A DNA stretch of 41,859 nt from DAIUFH01 sp036844705 (GCA_036844705.1 DAIUFH010000011.1:1-41859), one strand, 5' to 3'; shown: positions 34,097-41,859, counted from the first letter of the stretch. Numbers and translations: made by a program. The notes: generated from the letters alone by a model not told the origin.

Positions 34097-34738
34097 TTAA
34101 GCAAGATAAAATACTATCCCTAAAAAGTGCATAATACTTGCTGCCAATACAAACAAATGCCATATGCCATGATTATATGGAATCTTCTTTACTCCATAAA
34201 ATATAGTGCCTACTGTATACAATAATCCTCCCGCTAATATCCAATAGAAGAAATTTATCGAGGTAGCATTGACGATTGCCTTTAATGGAATTAATGCAAG
34301 CCATCCCATTCCAATATATAAAATTAAGGATAATGTTTTGAAATTGTCAAATTTTCCAAAGGTAAATATTTTAAATACTACACCAATTACAGCTATTGAC
34401 CATATACTAACCAGCATAATTATTCTAAACGTTCCATTCAAAGTCAACAGAATAATAGGTGTATATGTACCTGCTATAAACAAGAATATTGAAGAATGGT
34501 CAAATACCCTTAATACCTTCTTAACCTTTTCAATACTAAAGCTATGATATAAGGTTGAAGAAAGAAACATCAATATTATACAAGCACCATATATAGCAAA
34601 GCCTACTATCGATGGAACATTTCCCTTTTGAATCGCAAAGAAAAGAAGTATGGTTAAAGCCACTATCCCGAAGACTACACCAATACCATGTGTTATACCA
34701 TTGAATATTTCTTCCTTTTTTGTATATTGTTTAATCAT
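34097..34738 (-). CDS. hemolysin III / PAQR family membrane protein
   Basis: 213-residue protein with seven predicted membrane segments. EEIFNGITHGIGVVFGIVA (first conserved His), SSTLYHSF (second) and the C-terminal GIWHLFVLAASIMHFLGI (third and fourth His) form the zinc-like site of the PAQR/YqfA family. The name hemolysin is historical; the role is probably in membrane homeostasis. ATG behind AGAGGAG. Leads a two-gene unit with the nitroreductase. Confidence 0.93.
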   Translation of the reverse strand: MIKQYTKKEEIFNGITHGIGVVFGIVALTILLFFAIQKGNVPSIVGFAIYGACIILMFLSSTLYHSFSIEKVKKVLRVFDHSSIFLFIAGTYTPIILLTLNGTFRIIMLVSIWSIAVIGVVFKIFTFGKFDNFKTLSLILYIGMGWLALIPLKAIVNATSINFFYWILAGGLLYTVGTIFYGVKKIPYNHGIWHLFVLAASIMHFLGIVFYLA

Positions 34739-34781
34739 ACGATATTACTCCTCTCTTAACCCACGATTCTTTACTAAAATC

Positions 34782-34829
34782 CTCTTACCTCTTAACTCTT
34801 AGTTCTTAACTCTTAGTTCTTAACTCTTA
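34782..34829. repeat. CTTAGTT-type heptad array, left of gap
   Basis: Alternating TCTTAAC and TCTTAGT units run straight into the N stretch, so the array length is unknown. Confidence 0.8.
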
Positions 34830-34929
34830 NNNNNNNNNNNNNNNNNNNNNNNNNNNNNNNNNNNNNNNNNNNNNNNNNNNNNNNNNNNNNNNNNNNNNNN
34901 NNNNNNNNNNNNNNNNNNNNNNNNNNNNN
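34830..34929. other. 100-N scaffold gap
   Basis: Exactly 100 N, a conventional placeholder for an unknown distance. Both edges are the same heptad array, so assembly probably broke on the repeat; a missing copy of the hairpin element, as at 29552, is possible but unproven. Confidence 0.98.
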
Positions 34930-35008
34930 TCTTAACTCTTAGTTCTTAACTCTTAGTTCTTAACTCTTATCTCTTAGTTCTTAACTCTTAGTTCTTAACT
35001 CTTATCTC
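34930..35008. repeat. CTTAGTT-type heptad array, right of gap
   Basis: Eleven heptads (TCTTAAC, TCTTAGT, TCTTATC) in phase up to the map stop codon. Confidence 0.8.
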
Positions 35009-35767
35009 TTACCTATCTTTTCCTTGATCCGTAATGATTAACGGTCCATCCTTGGTAATTGCAAGGGTATGCTCATATTGGGCAGAAAGCTTTCCATCTA
35101 ATGTCCTTGCAGTCCATTCATTGTCATCGACCTTCAATCTGAATGTACCTACATTCACCATAGGCTCAATTGTAATTACCATCCCTTCAGTCAGTCTTAT
35201 GCCTCTTCCAGGATTACCATAGTGAGGCACTTGAGGATCCTCATGCATAGATTTACCTATACCATGACCAACGAAATCCCTAACTACCGAGAAACCTTGA
35301 GATTCTACATACTCTTGTATCGCATGTGATATATCACCTATTCTGTTTCCTATTACAGCTTTTTCTATACCTATATACAATGACTTTTTAGTCACATCTA
35401 GAAGTTTACTTGCGGTTTCTGACAAATTTCCAACTCCATAACTCCAAGCAGAATCCGCTAACCATCCATCATAGTTTACCACCATATCTATAGTCACTAT
35501 ATCTCCATCCACAATAGGAGATTTTCTAGGAAAACCGTGGCATATTTCATCATTTACGGATGCGCATATAGCATAAGGATATCCTTGATATCCTCTTTGT
35601 TCAGGGTATGCTCCCCTTTCCTCCAGATATTTTTCAACAAATGTGTCTATTTCCATTGTAGTTATGCCTGGCTTAATCATCTTTGCTATTTCCTTATGAA
35701 CGTTGGCAAGTATTTCTCCAGCCTTCTTCATCTTAAGTATTTCCTCTTCTGTCTTTATAATAATCAT
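35009..35767 (-). CDS. map: methionine aminopeptidase, type I
   Basis: Removes the initiator methionine from nascent proteins. 252 residues. Metal ligands are visible: Asp in TIDMVVNYDGWLADSAW (two Asp), His in DFVGHGIGKSMHEDPQVPHYG, Glu in MVITIEPMV and Glu in AQYEHTLAIT. Start ATG gives MIIIKTEEEILKMKKAG, a standard N-terminus. It is not in the usual ribosomal protein/secY cluster, so this may be a second map copy; that needs the rest of the genome. Located 26 bases after the TPR gene and followed by a heptad array. Confidence 0.96.
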   Translation of the reverse strand: MIIIKTEEEILKMKKAGEILANVHKEIAKMIKPGITTMEIDTFVEKYLEERGAYPEQRGYQGYPYAICASVNDEICHGFPRKSPIVDGDIVTIDMVVNYDGWLADSAWSYGVGNLSETASKLLDVTKKSLYIGIEKAVIGNRIGDISHAIQEYVESQGFSVVRDFVGHGIGKSMHEDPQVPHYGNPGRGIRLTEGMVITIEPMVNVGTFRLKVDDNEWTARTLDGKLSAQYEHTLAITKDGPLIITDQGKDR

Positions 35768-35793
35768 CTACTCAAACCATTCCTTCCTATATA

Positions 35794-36717
35794 TTATACT
35801 TTTTCATTAATTATTTTTTTGAATTCCTCATTTTTATGTAAATTTTTAAAATCATTATCTAAAGTCAGCCATTTTATAGTACTTGGATTCAATATAATTG
35901 CCTTTCTTATATCCTTAATAGCAAATTCAGCTTGATTTAATATCGAGTATGAACAAGCTCTATTATAGTATAAATCATGAGCATCCGGATTGTTTTCAAT
36001 ACCCTCAGTTAGAACATCTATTGACTTTTTATATTCCTCATTTTCTATATATATACTAGATAGGTTTAAATAAATATAATAATAATTGGGGTTGCACTCC
36101 TTAGATCTATTGTAATATTCTATAGCCTTATTATAATTTCCAAGTCGCTTATATACAACTCCCATATTGAACAAAGATTTATAGTAACTTGGGTTTAATT
36201 CTATACTTTTTTCAATCATTTTATAGGCTTTATTATAATCCCCAGATTCCTCATAAATTGATCCTATATTATTATATGTTATAAAATCATCAGGATTATA
36301 TACTAAAACCTTTTTAAAATACATTAAAGCCTTCTTGCTATCTCCATCTTCATCGTAAATGGTCGCTAAATTGTAATATGCCTTGTCAAATCTAGGATTC
36401 AATTCTAAGGACTTTTTATATAGAGTGATTGCAAGCTCTTTGTTTCCCCTTTTTTCCTCTACTAATGCCTTATTGAAATATGCTTCAAATTCATTGGGAT
36501 CTATTTCAAGTACTTTATTGTATGTTTCTATCGCTTCATCAAAGCGTTCCAATTCCTCGTATATTAGGGCTATATTAAACAAAATAATTAGAGACTCTTC
36601 TTCGTCTCCATCAAATAAAAAAGCTTTCTTAAAAAAATCAATGGCTTTCTCTTTATTTTCATTAATATAGAAATTTTCGGCTAATACCATATAATTGTTA
36701 CGTTTATAACTTTTCAT
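35794..36717 (-). CDS. tetratricopeptide repeat protein
   Basis: 307 residues made almost entirely of about eight 34-residue TPR units, e.g. ERFDEAIETYNKVLEIDPNEFEAYFNKALVEE and successive units with the W/L/G/Y/A/F/A/P pattern. No signal peptide or membrane segment, so a cytosolic protein-interaction scaffold of unknown partner. The last unit diverges (IRKAIILNPSTIKWLTLDNDFKNLHKNEEF). ATG behind AGAGGTG. Likely co-transcribed with map downstream. Confidence 0.88.
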   Translation of the reverse strand: MKSYKRNNYMVLAENFYINENKEKAIDFFKKAFLFDGDEEESLIILFNIALIYEELERFDEAIETYNKVLEIDPNEFEAYFNKALVEEKRGNKELAITLYKKSLELNPRFDKAYYNLATIYDEDGDSKKALMYFKKVLVYNPDDFITYNNIGSIYEESGDYNKAYKMIEKSIELNPSYYKSLFNMGVVYKRLGNYNKAIEYYNRSKECNPNYYYIYLNLSSIYIENEEYKKSIDVLTEGIENNPDAHDLYYNRACSYSILNQAEFAIKDIRKAIILNPSTIKWLTLDNDFKNLHKNEEFKKIINEKV

Positions 36718-36750
36718 AACACACCTCTACAAATAGTCTATCACAAAAAT

Positions 36751-36785
36751 AGAAAAAAAGTAGAGGATATCCCCACTTTTTTTCT
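36751..36785. terminator. bidirectional-looking hairpin between TPR gene and MITE
   Basis: AGAAAAAAAGT pairs with ACTTTTTTTCT, with an inner GGGGA/TCCTC pairing on the minus strand. It would end transcription from the nitroreductase gene at 37084, from which it is now separated by the MITE. Confidence 0.65.
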
Positions 36786-36802
36786 ATTTTAGCTATCTCA
36801 TA

Positions 36803-37070
36803 GTTACTATTCACAGTACTTTAAATTGTGTAAAATCGAAAAATGATAAAAATACACACTCACGGTTTCGGAGATGAATAATTCTATAGCTCATTCCAGA
36901 CAAAAATCCTACATCTTTCAATTCCCTTAGTGGTCTATCTTTAGGGACATGAAAGCTGCTTAACGGATTTTTATCTTCCATTCACTAAGAATTATAGTCA
37001 CTCCTGCAAATGTTCCCTTAGGATTTTTATCATTTTTCTTTATCTGCTGTGATTAACTGTGAATAGTAAC
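36803..37070. mobile_element. 268 bp MITE-like element, copy 2
   Basis: Ends GTTACTATTCACAGT and ACTGTGAATAGTAAC are perfect 15-base inverted repeats up to small internal variation. A perfect 8-base target duplication ATCTCATA flanks it (36795-36802 and 37071-37078). Differs from the copy at 25999 by roughly six substitutions and one indel. A 56-codon minus-strand frame (36811-36981, MEDKNPLSSFHVPK start) ends inside the left inverted repeat. No transposase. It accounts for the 366-base gap between the TPR and nitroreductase genes. Confidence 0.9.
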
Positions 37071-37083
37071 ATCTCATATTTCT

Positions 37084-37896
37084 TTATAGCTGATATTCAG
37101 CAATATATTTATAATTTTTATTTCCCTCATGTACAAATCCATCTAAGAGAGCCCATTCATGCTTAACACCTTGCATATAAGCAAGTGATTCAAAATAATA
37201 CATTACAATCCCTGCATCTATTAGAGGTGGATTTTTACCGTCTTCATATTCAACCAACAAATGAACTTTGTCATTAGTTACAATAAATCTCCATGGCTGT
37301 TGATTTCTTATTGATGGAGCAAATCGCAAATAGAAGAATATATCTCCTAACCCTCTTGTCTCAAGAAGTTCAACATCCATTGGCTTTCCTAACTCTTTAT
37401 CATATACAATTTCTTCTACACTTTTTCTTTCACTAAATGGAATTGGAATGAATGGATTCTTTCTTTTAGGAACTCCGATAGCCAGTATAAAGTTGATTTC
37501 TTTTGTGGATTCACCAAATATTTCCTTTCTCTTTTTTTTGTCAACATCGTATACACTAATCCAACAAGAATCTAAGCCAATCTCATTTAGTTTAGTGATA
37601 AGTTTCTCCATATAGTATCCACTATAAATCACTGTCTTGTCATCGTTATTTAACAAATCAATAGCAATATAATGTGGAGCTTCAATCATTACCCCTGAAT
37701 AGCCTGCAAGTCCTTCTAGTGAATTGTGAATAAACTCACCATTTTCATAAAGTTTAAATTCAAATCCACCTTTTTTATTTTCCTTCTCTAATTCCAGTAA
37801 AATCTTTCTAATCTTATCAAGAACATCAGGAGCTAAACTCTTAATTCTAAAGTCTCTTACTGATCTCCTATCTTTCAAAAAGTTTGTCATAATCAT
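37084..37896 (-). CDS. nitroreductase family protein (TM1586-like)
   Basis: 270-residue protein with two half-domains of the nitroreductase fold. FLKDRRSVRDFRIKSL (FMN phosphate contact) opens the first; GYYMEKLITKLNEIGLDSCWISVYD and RFAPSIRNQQPWRFIV are the other family stretches. It is longer than the 169-residue enzyme at 33573 and resembles the putative TM nitroreductase group, in which one chain carries a duplicated domain. Electron donor and substrate are unknown. ATG behind GGGGG. Its original 3' terminator is displaced by the MITE. Confidence 0.88.
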   Translation of the reverse strand: MIMTNFLKDRRSVRDFRIKSLAPDVLDKIRKILLELEKENKKGGFEFKLYENGEFIHNSLEGLAGYSGVMIEAPHYIAIDLLNNDDKTVIYSGYYMEKLITKLNEIGLDSCWISVYDVDKKKRKEIFGESTKEINFILAIGVPKRKNPFIPIPFSERKSVEEIVYDKELGKPMDVELLETRGLGDIFFYLRFAPSIRNQQPWRFIVTNDKVHLLVEYEDGKNPPLIDAGIVMYYFESLAYMQGVKHEWALLDGFVHEGNKNYKYIAEYQL

Positions 37897-37938
37897 TGAT
37901 AATTCCCCCTCGTGATTTAAAATTATAATATTATTTAA

Positions 37939-38499
37939 TTATTTACTTATGCCTATAAATGCGGCTATAGATTCCACAAGTTTAAGTAAATAAAAATGTA
38001 CCATAAGAGCACTTCCAACGCCTAAAATAATACCAGCTGCTACATCACTTGGATAATGAACTCCTAGATATACCCTAGAAATTGCAATTATCAAAGCAAG
38101 TAATAGCACGTAAACTGTAAAGCGGGGCATATTAAGGGAAAGAGATGCTGCTAAAGAAAAACTTGCAGTAGTATGACCTGAAGGAAACGAATAATCAGAT
38201 AAATCTATTCCAAAGGTATTCAGCTGCTCGATGATTTTATAGGGTCTTTCTCTGCTCATTATTCTCTTTAGACTATGAACAATAATCTGACTTATTCCAA
38301 GGGATACTAATGCTTCTATACCAATTATCTTATTTCTCGTTGTGCCAAATAACACCAGAGAAAAAGTAAAAACTGTTATAAAAAAAGCGCCGCCTAAATC
38401 AGTAACTCTGTACATGAATACATCCAAATATTTATTTTTTATCCTGGAATTAATCAGATTGATGAAATAGTCATCAAAACTCTTTAATCTGTTTTTCAT
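37939..38499 (-). CDS. PAP2 family phosphatase
   Basis: 186-residue membrane phosphatase with five or six membrane segments. The three catalytic motifs are present: KRIMSRERPYK (near residue 78), YSFPSGHTTAS (near residue 106) and SRVYLGVHYPSDVAAG (near residue 144). Family members dephosphorylate undecaprenyl pyrophosphate, phosphatidic acid or phosphatidylglycerophosphate; BcrC-like undecaprenyl recycling is one option. ATG start; divergent from the helicase gene over 134 bases. Confidence 0.93.
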   Translation of the reverse strand: MKNRLKSFDDYFINLINSRIKNKYLDVFMYRVTDLGGAFFITVFTFSLVLFGTTRNKIIGIEALVSLGISQIIVHSLKRIMSRERPYKIIEQLNTFGIDLSDYSFPSGHTTASFSLAASLSLNMPRFTVYVLLLALIIAISRVYLGVHYPSDVAAGIILGVGSALMVHFYLLKLVESIAAFIGISK

Positions 38500-38633
38500 C
38501 TAATCACCCTTTATTTCTGCTATTACAATTATACAATATTATTACCCTAATTTGCACGTATTAACAGCAATTTAGTACTTATAAAATTGAATTTATGTTA
38601 AAATATACTTAGTTATCATTTGGAGGTAATGAA

Positions 38634-40496
38634 GTGGAATTAAGTATAGAACAAGAAAAAGCGATTAATCACGTACTAGGTCCTGCTCTTGTACTGGCAG
38701 TTCCGGGGGCAGGAAAAACCACAGTACTAATTCATAGAACATATAAATTGATATCTAAGCATGATATTAATCCCGAAAGAATATTATCAATAACATTTAG
38801 CAAGGCGTCCTCATTGGATATGAAAAATAGATTTGAAAAAACTTTTCCGGATATTCAAGCAAATACTGTAAAATTTTCTACTATTCATGCCTTTTGTTTC
38901 AGTTTAATTAGAGAATATTCATTTATAAATAAAGTATCTTATAAATTGATTGAAGATGAAAAAAATTCTTTGAATAAATATAATCTTCTAAAAAAAATAT
39001 ATTATGACCTAAATAATGATTATATTACTGAAGAAAAACTAGATTCTCTTATTAATTATATAGGTTATATAAAAAATATGATGTTAACTCCTGAAGAGTT
39101 TAAGAAAAATAACAAGGTAGAAATTGATAATTTTTTGGATATTTTCAAGATATATGAGGAATATAAAAGAAAAAACAGATTTATTGATTTTGATGATATG
39201 CTTACTATTTCCTTGGAAATACTTCACAATAACAGATATCTTCTAGAAAAATATAGAAATAAATATGACTTTTTTCAAATTGATGAGGGACAAGATACCT
39301 CTAAAGTACAATTGAAAATCATTAAATTATTAGCAAGTCCAAAAAACAATCTTTTCATAGTTGCAGATGATGATCAATCTATTTACGGGTTTAGAGGGGC
39401 ATTTCCTGAAGGATTGCTAAATTTCAACAAAGAATACATACACGGTAAACTATATTTCATGGAAAAAAATTATCGTTCAACAAAAAATATTGTTTCAATT
39501 TGTAATAAATTTATCAAGGCAAATTTAGAAAGATATCATAAAGAAATATATACAGACAACGAATTTCTTGAACCTATAAATATTGTCAAAGTTAAGGATA
39601 CAAATGATCAGTATAAGATATTGTTAAAGGAATTGAAAAACAAAAATCTATCCGAATGCTGTGTATTATATAGAAATAATTTGTCATCAGTAGGACTCAT
39701 TGAAATTTTAGAAAGAAATAATATATCCTTTTATATGAGGGATACTAAATTAAGATTTTTTAATCACTGGATGTTGAAAGATATAATCAATTTTATGTTT
39801 TTGGCTAACGATACTTCAAATATGGATATTTATGAAAATCTATATTACAAGCTTAAAGGATATATATCAAAAAAACATATTTCCTTTGCAAAAACCCTAG
39901 ACTACAGAATTTCTGTTTTTGACAGAATAATTGAATACCCCGGATTGAGTGAATTTTACAAGAGAAATTTAAGAGAACTAAAATTGGATTTTAGAAAAAT
40001 TAGTCGATTAAAGCCTGTCGATGCAATTGAATATATAGAAAAAGAAATGGAATACGACGAATACCTAAAAGAAAATTCAATTAAATTTGGTTATACATAT
40101 GACACCATAAAGACTATACTTTTTTATACAAAGCTTATAGCAAAAAATTGTGATAACTTAGATGAATTTTTGGGACGATTGAAGCAACTTAAATATTTAA
40201 GTATGAATTCAAAAAATAATGCCCACTCACTTGCATTGTCAACTATTCATTCAGCAAAGGGTCTAGAATTTGAAAATGTATATATAATAGACTTGGTAGA
40301 TGGCGAGTTTCCCAGTATTTCCAGTATTGAATCAATGGAAAAAGGAAATCTTAAGCCTATTGAAGAAGAGAGAAGACTATTTTACGTAGGTATGACAAGA
40401 GCAAAAAAACATCTTACTCTATTAACTAGTAAAACTATCGGTGAAAAATACCATACCCAATCTAGATTTTTAAAAGAACTTGAATCATTAGTATAA
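38634..40496 (+). CDS. UvrD/Rep-family ATP-dependent DNA helicase
   Basis: 620-residue superfamily 1A helicase moving 3' to 5' on single strands. Motif Q/I: SIEQEKAINHV and AVPGAGKTTVLIHRTY (residues 4-35). Motif Ia TFSKASSLDMKNRF; motif II QIDEGQDTS (Gly replaces the usual Ala of DEAQD); motif III ADDDQSIYGFRGA; motif IV MEKNYRST; motif V STIHSAKGLEFENVYII; motif VI RRLFYVGMTRAKKHLTL. About 100 residues shorter than PcrA, ending soon after motif VI and lacking the C-terminal RNA-polymerase-binding tail, so it is probably a paralogue and not the main PcrA. GTG start, seven bases behind GGAGG. Monocistronic. Confidence 0.93.
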   Translation: MELSIEQEKAINHVLGPALVLAVPGAGKTTVLIHRTYKLISKHDINPERILSITFSKASSLDMKNRFEKTFPDIQANTVKFSTIHAFCFSLIREYSFINKVSYKLIEDEKNSLNKYNLLKKIYYDLNNDYITEEKLDSLINYIGYIKNMMLTPEEFKKNNKVEIDNFLDIFKIYEEYKRKNRFIDFDDMLTISLEILHNNRYLLEKYRNKYDFFQIDEGQDTSKVQLKIIKLLASPKNNLFIVADDDQSIYGFRGAFPEGLLNFNKEYIHGKLYFMEKNYRSTKNIVSICNKFIKANLERYHKEIYTDNEFLEPINIVKVKDTNDQYKILLKELKNKNLSECCVLYRNNLSSVGLIEILERNNISFYMRDTKLRFFNHWMLKDIINFMFLANDTSNMDIYENLYYKLKGYISKKHISFAKTLDYRISVFDRIIEYPGLSEFYKRNLRELKLDFRKISRLKPVDAIEYIEKEMEYDEYLKENSIKFGYTYDTIKTILFYTKLIAKNCDNLDEFLGRLKQLKYLSMNSKNNAHSLALSTIHSAKGLEFENVYIIDLVDGEFPSISSIESMEKGNLKPIEEERRLFYVGMTRAKKHLTLLTSKTIGEKYHTQSRFLKELESLV

Positions 40497-40573
40497 AAAA
40501 TATGTTTAAAATACTATTTTTGTGAAATACTAACTATTGCAGTAGTAATATTAATAGGAGGATAGATTTGGTT

Positions 40574-40705
40574 ATGGACAAAAATAACAGAAACAACAAT
40601 AACAATAACAACAATCAAAAGAACAGAAACAATAACAACAATAATCAAAAGAACAAAAACAACAATAATCAAAAGAACCAAAGAGAAAACGAAGAAGAAG
40701 ATTAG
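40574..40705 (+). CDS. 43-residue asparagine-rich protein
   Basis: Unrecognised small protein: 24 of 43 residues are Asn, arranged as runs of 4-8 Asn broken by Q-K-N and R-N, with a basic body and an acidic tail (RENEEED). It is real-looking because AGGAGG (40556-40561) precedes it, both AAT and AAC codons are used in a mixed order, and an 18-pair terminator starts six bases after the TAG. ATG 40574 is 12 bases from AGGAGG; an in-frame TTG at 40568 with six bases spacing would add M-V and is perhaps the real start. No signal peptide, hydrophobic segment or cysteine. Its composition resembles disordered spore or coat proteins, but no family is assigned. Confidence 0.7.
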   Translation: MDKNNRNNNNNNNNQKNRNNNNNNQKNKNNNNQKNQRENEEED

Positions 40706-40710
40706 CAGCT

Positions 40711-40751
40711 GCAATAGAAAAGGTCCTCAAAACGAGGACCTTTTCTATTGC
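40711..40751. terminator. bidirectional terminator, 18-pair stem
   Basis: GCAATAGAAAAGGTCCTC pairs perfectly with its complement around AAAAC. The TTTTC stretch after the GC-rich core serves both directions. The stop codon of the minus-strand GerM gene lies within the stem. Confidence 0.88.
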
Positions 40752-41803
40752 TTAAATTCCACTGTATCTTCAGTAACTTTGAATGTTTCACCTTCTGTAA
40801 GCTGTATATGGCCTGATTCATAAGGTCTGCCATCTATGGATATAGATACCTTCTCAGTATCATAAAATCTTCCCAAAGTATTCACTATACTTTTGATTAC
40901 ATTGTATTCATAAGTGGAGCCTGCATTCAATTCTTCAAGAAAATTATCTGACAGGTCTACCTTGACTATCCAGTTACTTCTATCAAAATACAGTTTTTTG
41001 ATAGATACCTTCTCTGGTAAAACTCTTGATAGTTTATCGGATGGTGGATTCTTCAGCTTATCTTCAAGCATTTTATCTATGCTGCCATTTGTGGGAAAAG
41101 ATGTTTTATCATTGATAAAAACAATACTCTCACCATCATTCATAGGATAGAAAATACGCATTTCATGATCTAGTGTCGTATTATCAATCTCACTAAGGAG
41201 TGTTTTAACTTTCATGTCTCCATCTACATATATTCGCGCAACAAATCCTATCCCCTTAGAATAATAATCCTTTTGATACTTAACATCATCAAATCTTGTA
41301 GTTACCTCCAAAGCATCCAATTGCCCATAAGGAGTGTCTATCTTCGAATCCATGCTAGTGATTTCCCTTTGATATCCATCCTGAGTTATCCAGCTATTTC
41401 CAACTTCCAAAGGCTCCTTCAATAAAATATCATGCTTTGTAGCTTTTGTATTGAGCATATTTTCAATATGATAAAATTCGCCTTCAAGATAAACTTCTGT
41501 CAAAGCTCCTTCCTTATACTCAAGAATTCTTATAAGATTTGTACCTGGGTTCATAACCTTTATCTGAGCCCTATTATTTTCAATAAATTCAAAATAAGTT
41601 TTTTGCTCAGCATATTCATTTCCTTCTCCTTCATATTCTAAAAGAGTATTTTCTAGGAACGGATAATAAATAGGAATAAGCAAGTCCGAATCCATCTGAT
41701 CAACAGTTTTTTCCTTAATGTTATCAGATGCAAGTGTAGCCTGACATCCTACCAAAGTTATTCCGATAATTAATAAGACTATCAATATTAATTGCTTTTT
41801 CAA
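40745..41803 (-). CDS. GerM-domain lipoprotein
   Basis: 352-residue exported lipoprotein. Signal peptide MKKQLILIVLLIIGITLVGC with lipobox LVGC. The middle (about residues 45-205) is an unassigned beta-rich region (YYPFLENTLLEYEG, GNSWITQDGYQREI), and the C-terminal 140 residues resemble the GerMN (sporulation and germination) domain: RIFYPMNDGESIV, SIKKLYFDRSNWIVKVDLS, then STYEYNVIKSIVNTLGRFYD. The start is probably TTG 41803, eight bases from GAGG; GTG 41812 is inside the ribosome site. Function is likely in the spore or envelope; GerM proteins help engulfment and germination in Bacillus. Confidence 0.85.
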   Translation of the reverse strand: MKKQLILIVLLIIGITLVGCQATLASDNIKEKTVDQMDSDLLIPIYYPFLENTLLEYEGEGNEYAEQKTYFEFIENNRAQIKVMNPGTNLIRILEYKEGALTEVYLEGEFYHIENMLNTKATKHDILLKEPLEVGNSWITQDGYQREITSMDSKIDTPYGQLDALEVTTRFDDVKYQKDYYSKGIGFVARIYVDGDMKVKTLLSEIDNTTLDHEMRIFYPMNDGESIVFINDKTSFPTNGSIDKMLEDKLKNPPSDKLSRVLPEKVSIKKLYFDRSNWIVKVDLSDNFLEELNAGSTYEYNVIKSIVNTLGRFYDTEKVSISIDGRPYESGHIQLTEGETFKVTEDTVEFKQ

Positions 41804-41859
41804 TATCATCACCTCTTAGGGATTAATTATTGCCATTTTAGTAATTAATATACCTTGTC

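Noticed and set aside
34083..34163. N-terminal 27-codon extension of the 169-residue nitroreductase
   Set aside because: It overlaps the end of the hemolysin III gene and does not match the family start; ATG 34082 has a strong ribosome site.
40514..40714. Minus-strand 66-codon frame made of Val/Ile/Leu
   Set aside because: It is the antisense of the Asn codon run; it has no ribosome site and would have to be read into the stem of the terminator. The plus-strand small gene explains the region better.

Overview
The window looks like part of a chromosome (or one scaffold of it) from a low-GC, endospore-forming, amino-acid-fermenting member of the Clostridia. A complete glycine reductase operon (grdE-A-B-C-D) with two in-frame UGA selenocysteine codons points to Stickland metabolism. 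GerM-type and NlpC/P60 proteins, a VanW/G5 protein, a sigma-54 factor and a CggR-controlled glycolytic operon fit a Tissierellales-like organism; that placement is inference from gene content only. There is one 100-N scaffold gap (34830-34929).

Layout. Positions 1-4903 (minus strand) hold rpoN, then cggR-gap-pgk behind a clear sigma-A promoter and a CggR operator. Positions 5283-10357 (minus) encode a BMP-family nucleoside ABC transporter (lipoprotein, ATPase, two permeases). Positions 10449-16441 (minus) are the glycine reductase operon, preceded by a tandem glycine riboswitch with a visible terminator and a strong promoter (16628-16904). Positions 16936-25982 (minus) carry housekeeping and envelope genes: Na/Pi cotransporter, TrmL, a HAD phosphatase, a lone cobalamin/iron-type binding protein, VanW, endonuclease III, a DUF503 protein, glycine C-acetyltransferase (kbl) and QueG. 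From 26366 strands alternate: RodA/FtsW and an NlpC/P60 hydrolase (+), thymidine kinase (-), an SsuBC-type ABC pair without binding protein (+), cyclophilin, MATE exporter, nitroreductase, hemolysin III, Map and a TPR protein (-), a second nitroreductase and PAP2 phosphatase (-), a UvrD-like helicase (+), a tiny Asn-rich protein (+), and a GerM-domain lipoprotein (-).

Functional links. Glycine, sensed by the riboswitch, is reduced by GrdE/B and selenoprotein GrdA, and the carboxymethyl product is released by GrdC/D as acetyl phosphate for ATP. Kbl can supply glycine from threonine. The cggR operator and promoter geometry match glycolytic control as known from Bacillus subtilis.

Non-coding structure is the most unusual part. 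Three dispersed families occur: (1) heptanucleotide arrays (CTTAGTT-like and TTCACAG-like) behind stop codons; (2) a 112-128 bp long-hairpin element in three copies with AACCCGAGAT ends, embedded in those arrays; (3) a 268 bp MITE-like element in two near-identical copies with terminal inverted repeats, 8-9 bp target duplications and a small internal ORF. Other points worth a look are an apparent AUA start for cggR and the 43-residue protein that is more than half asparagine.
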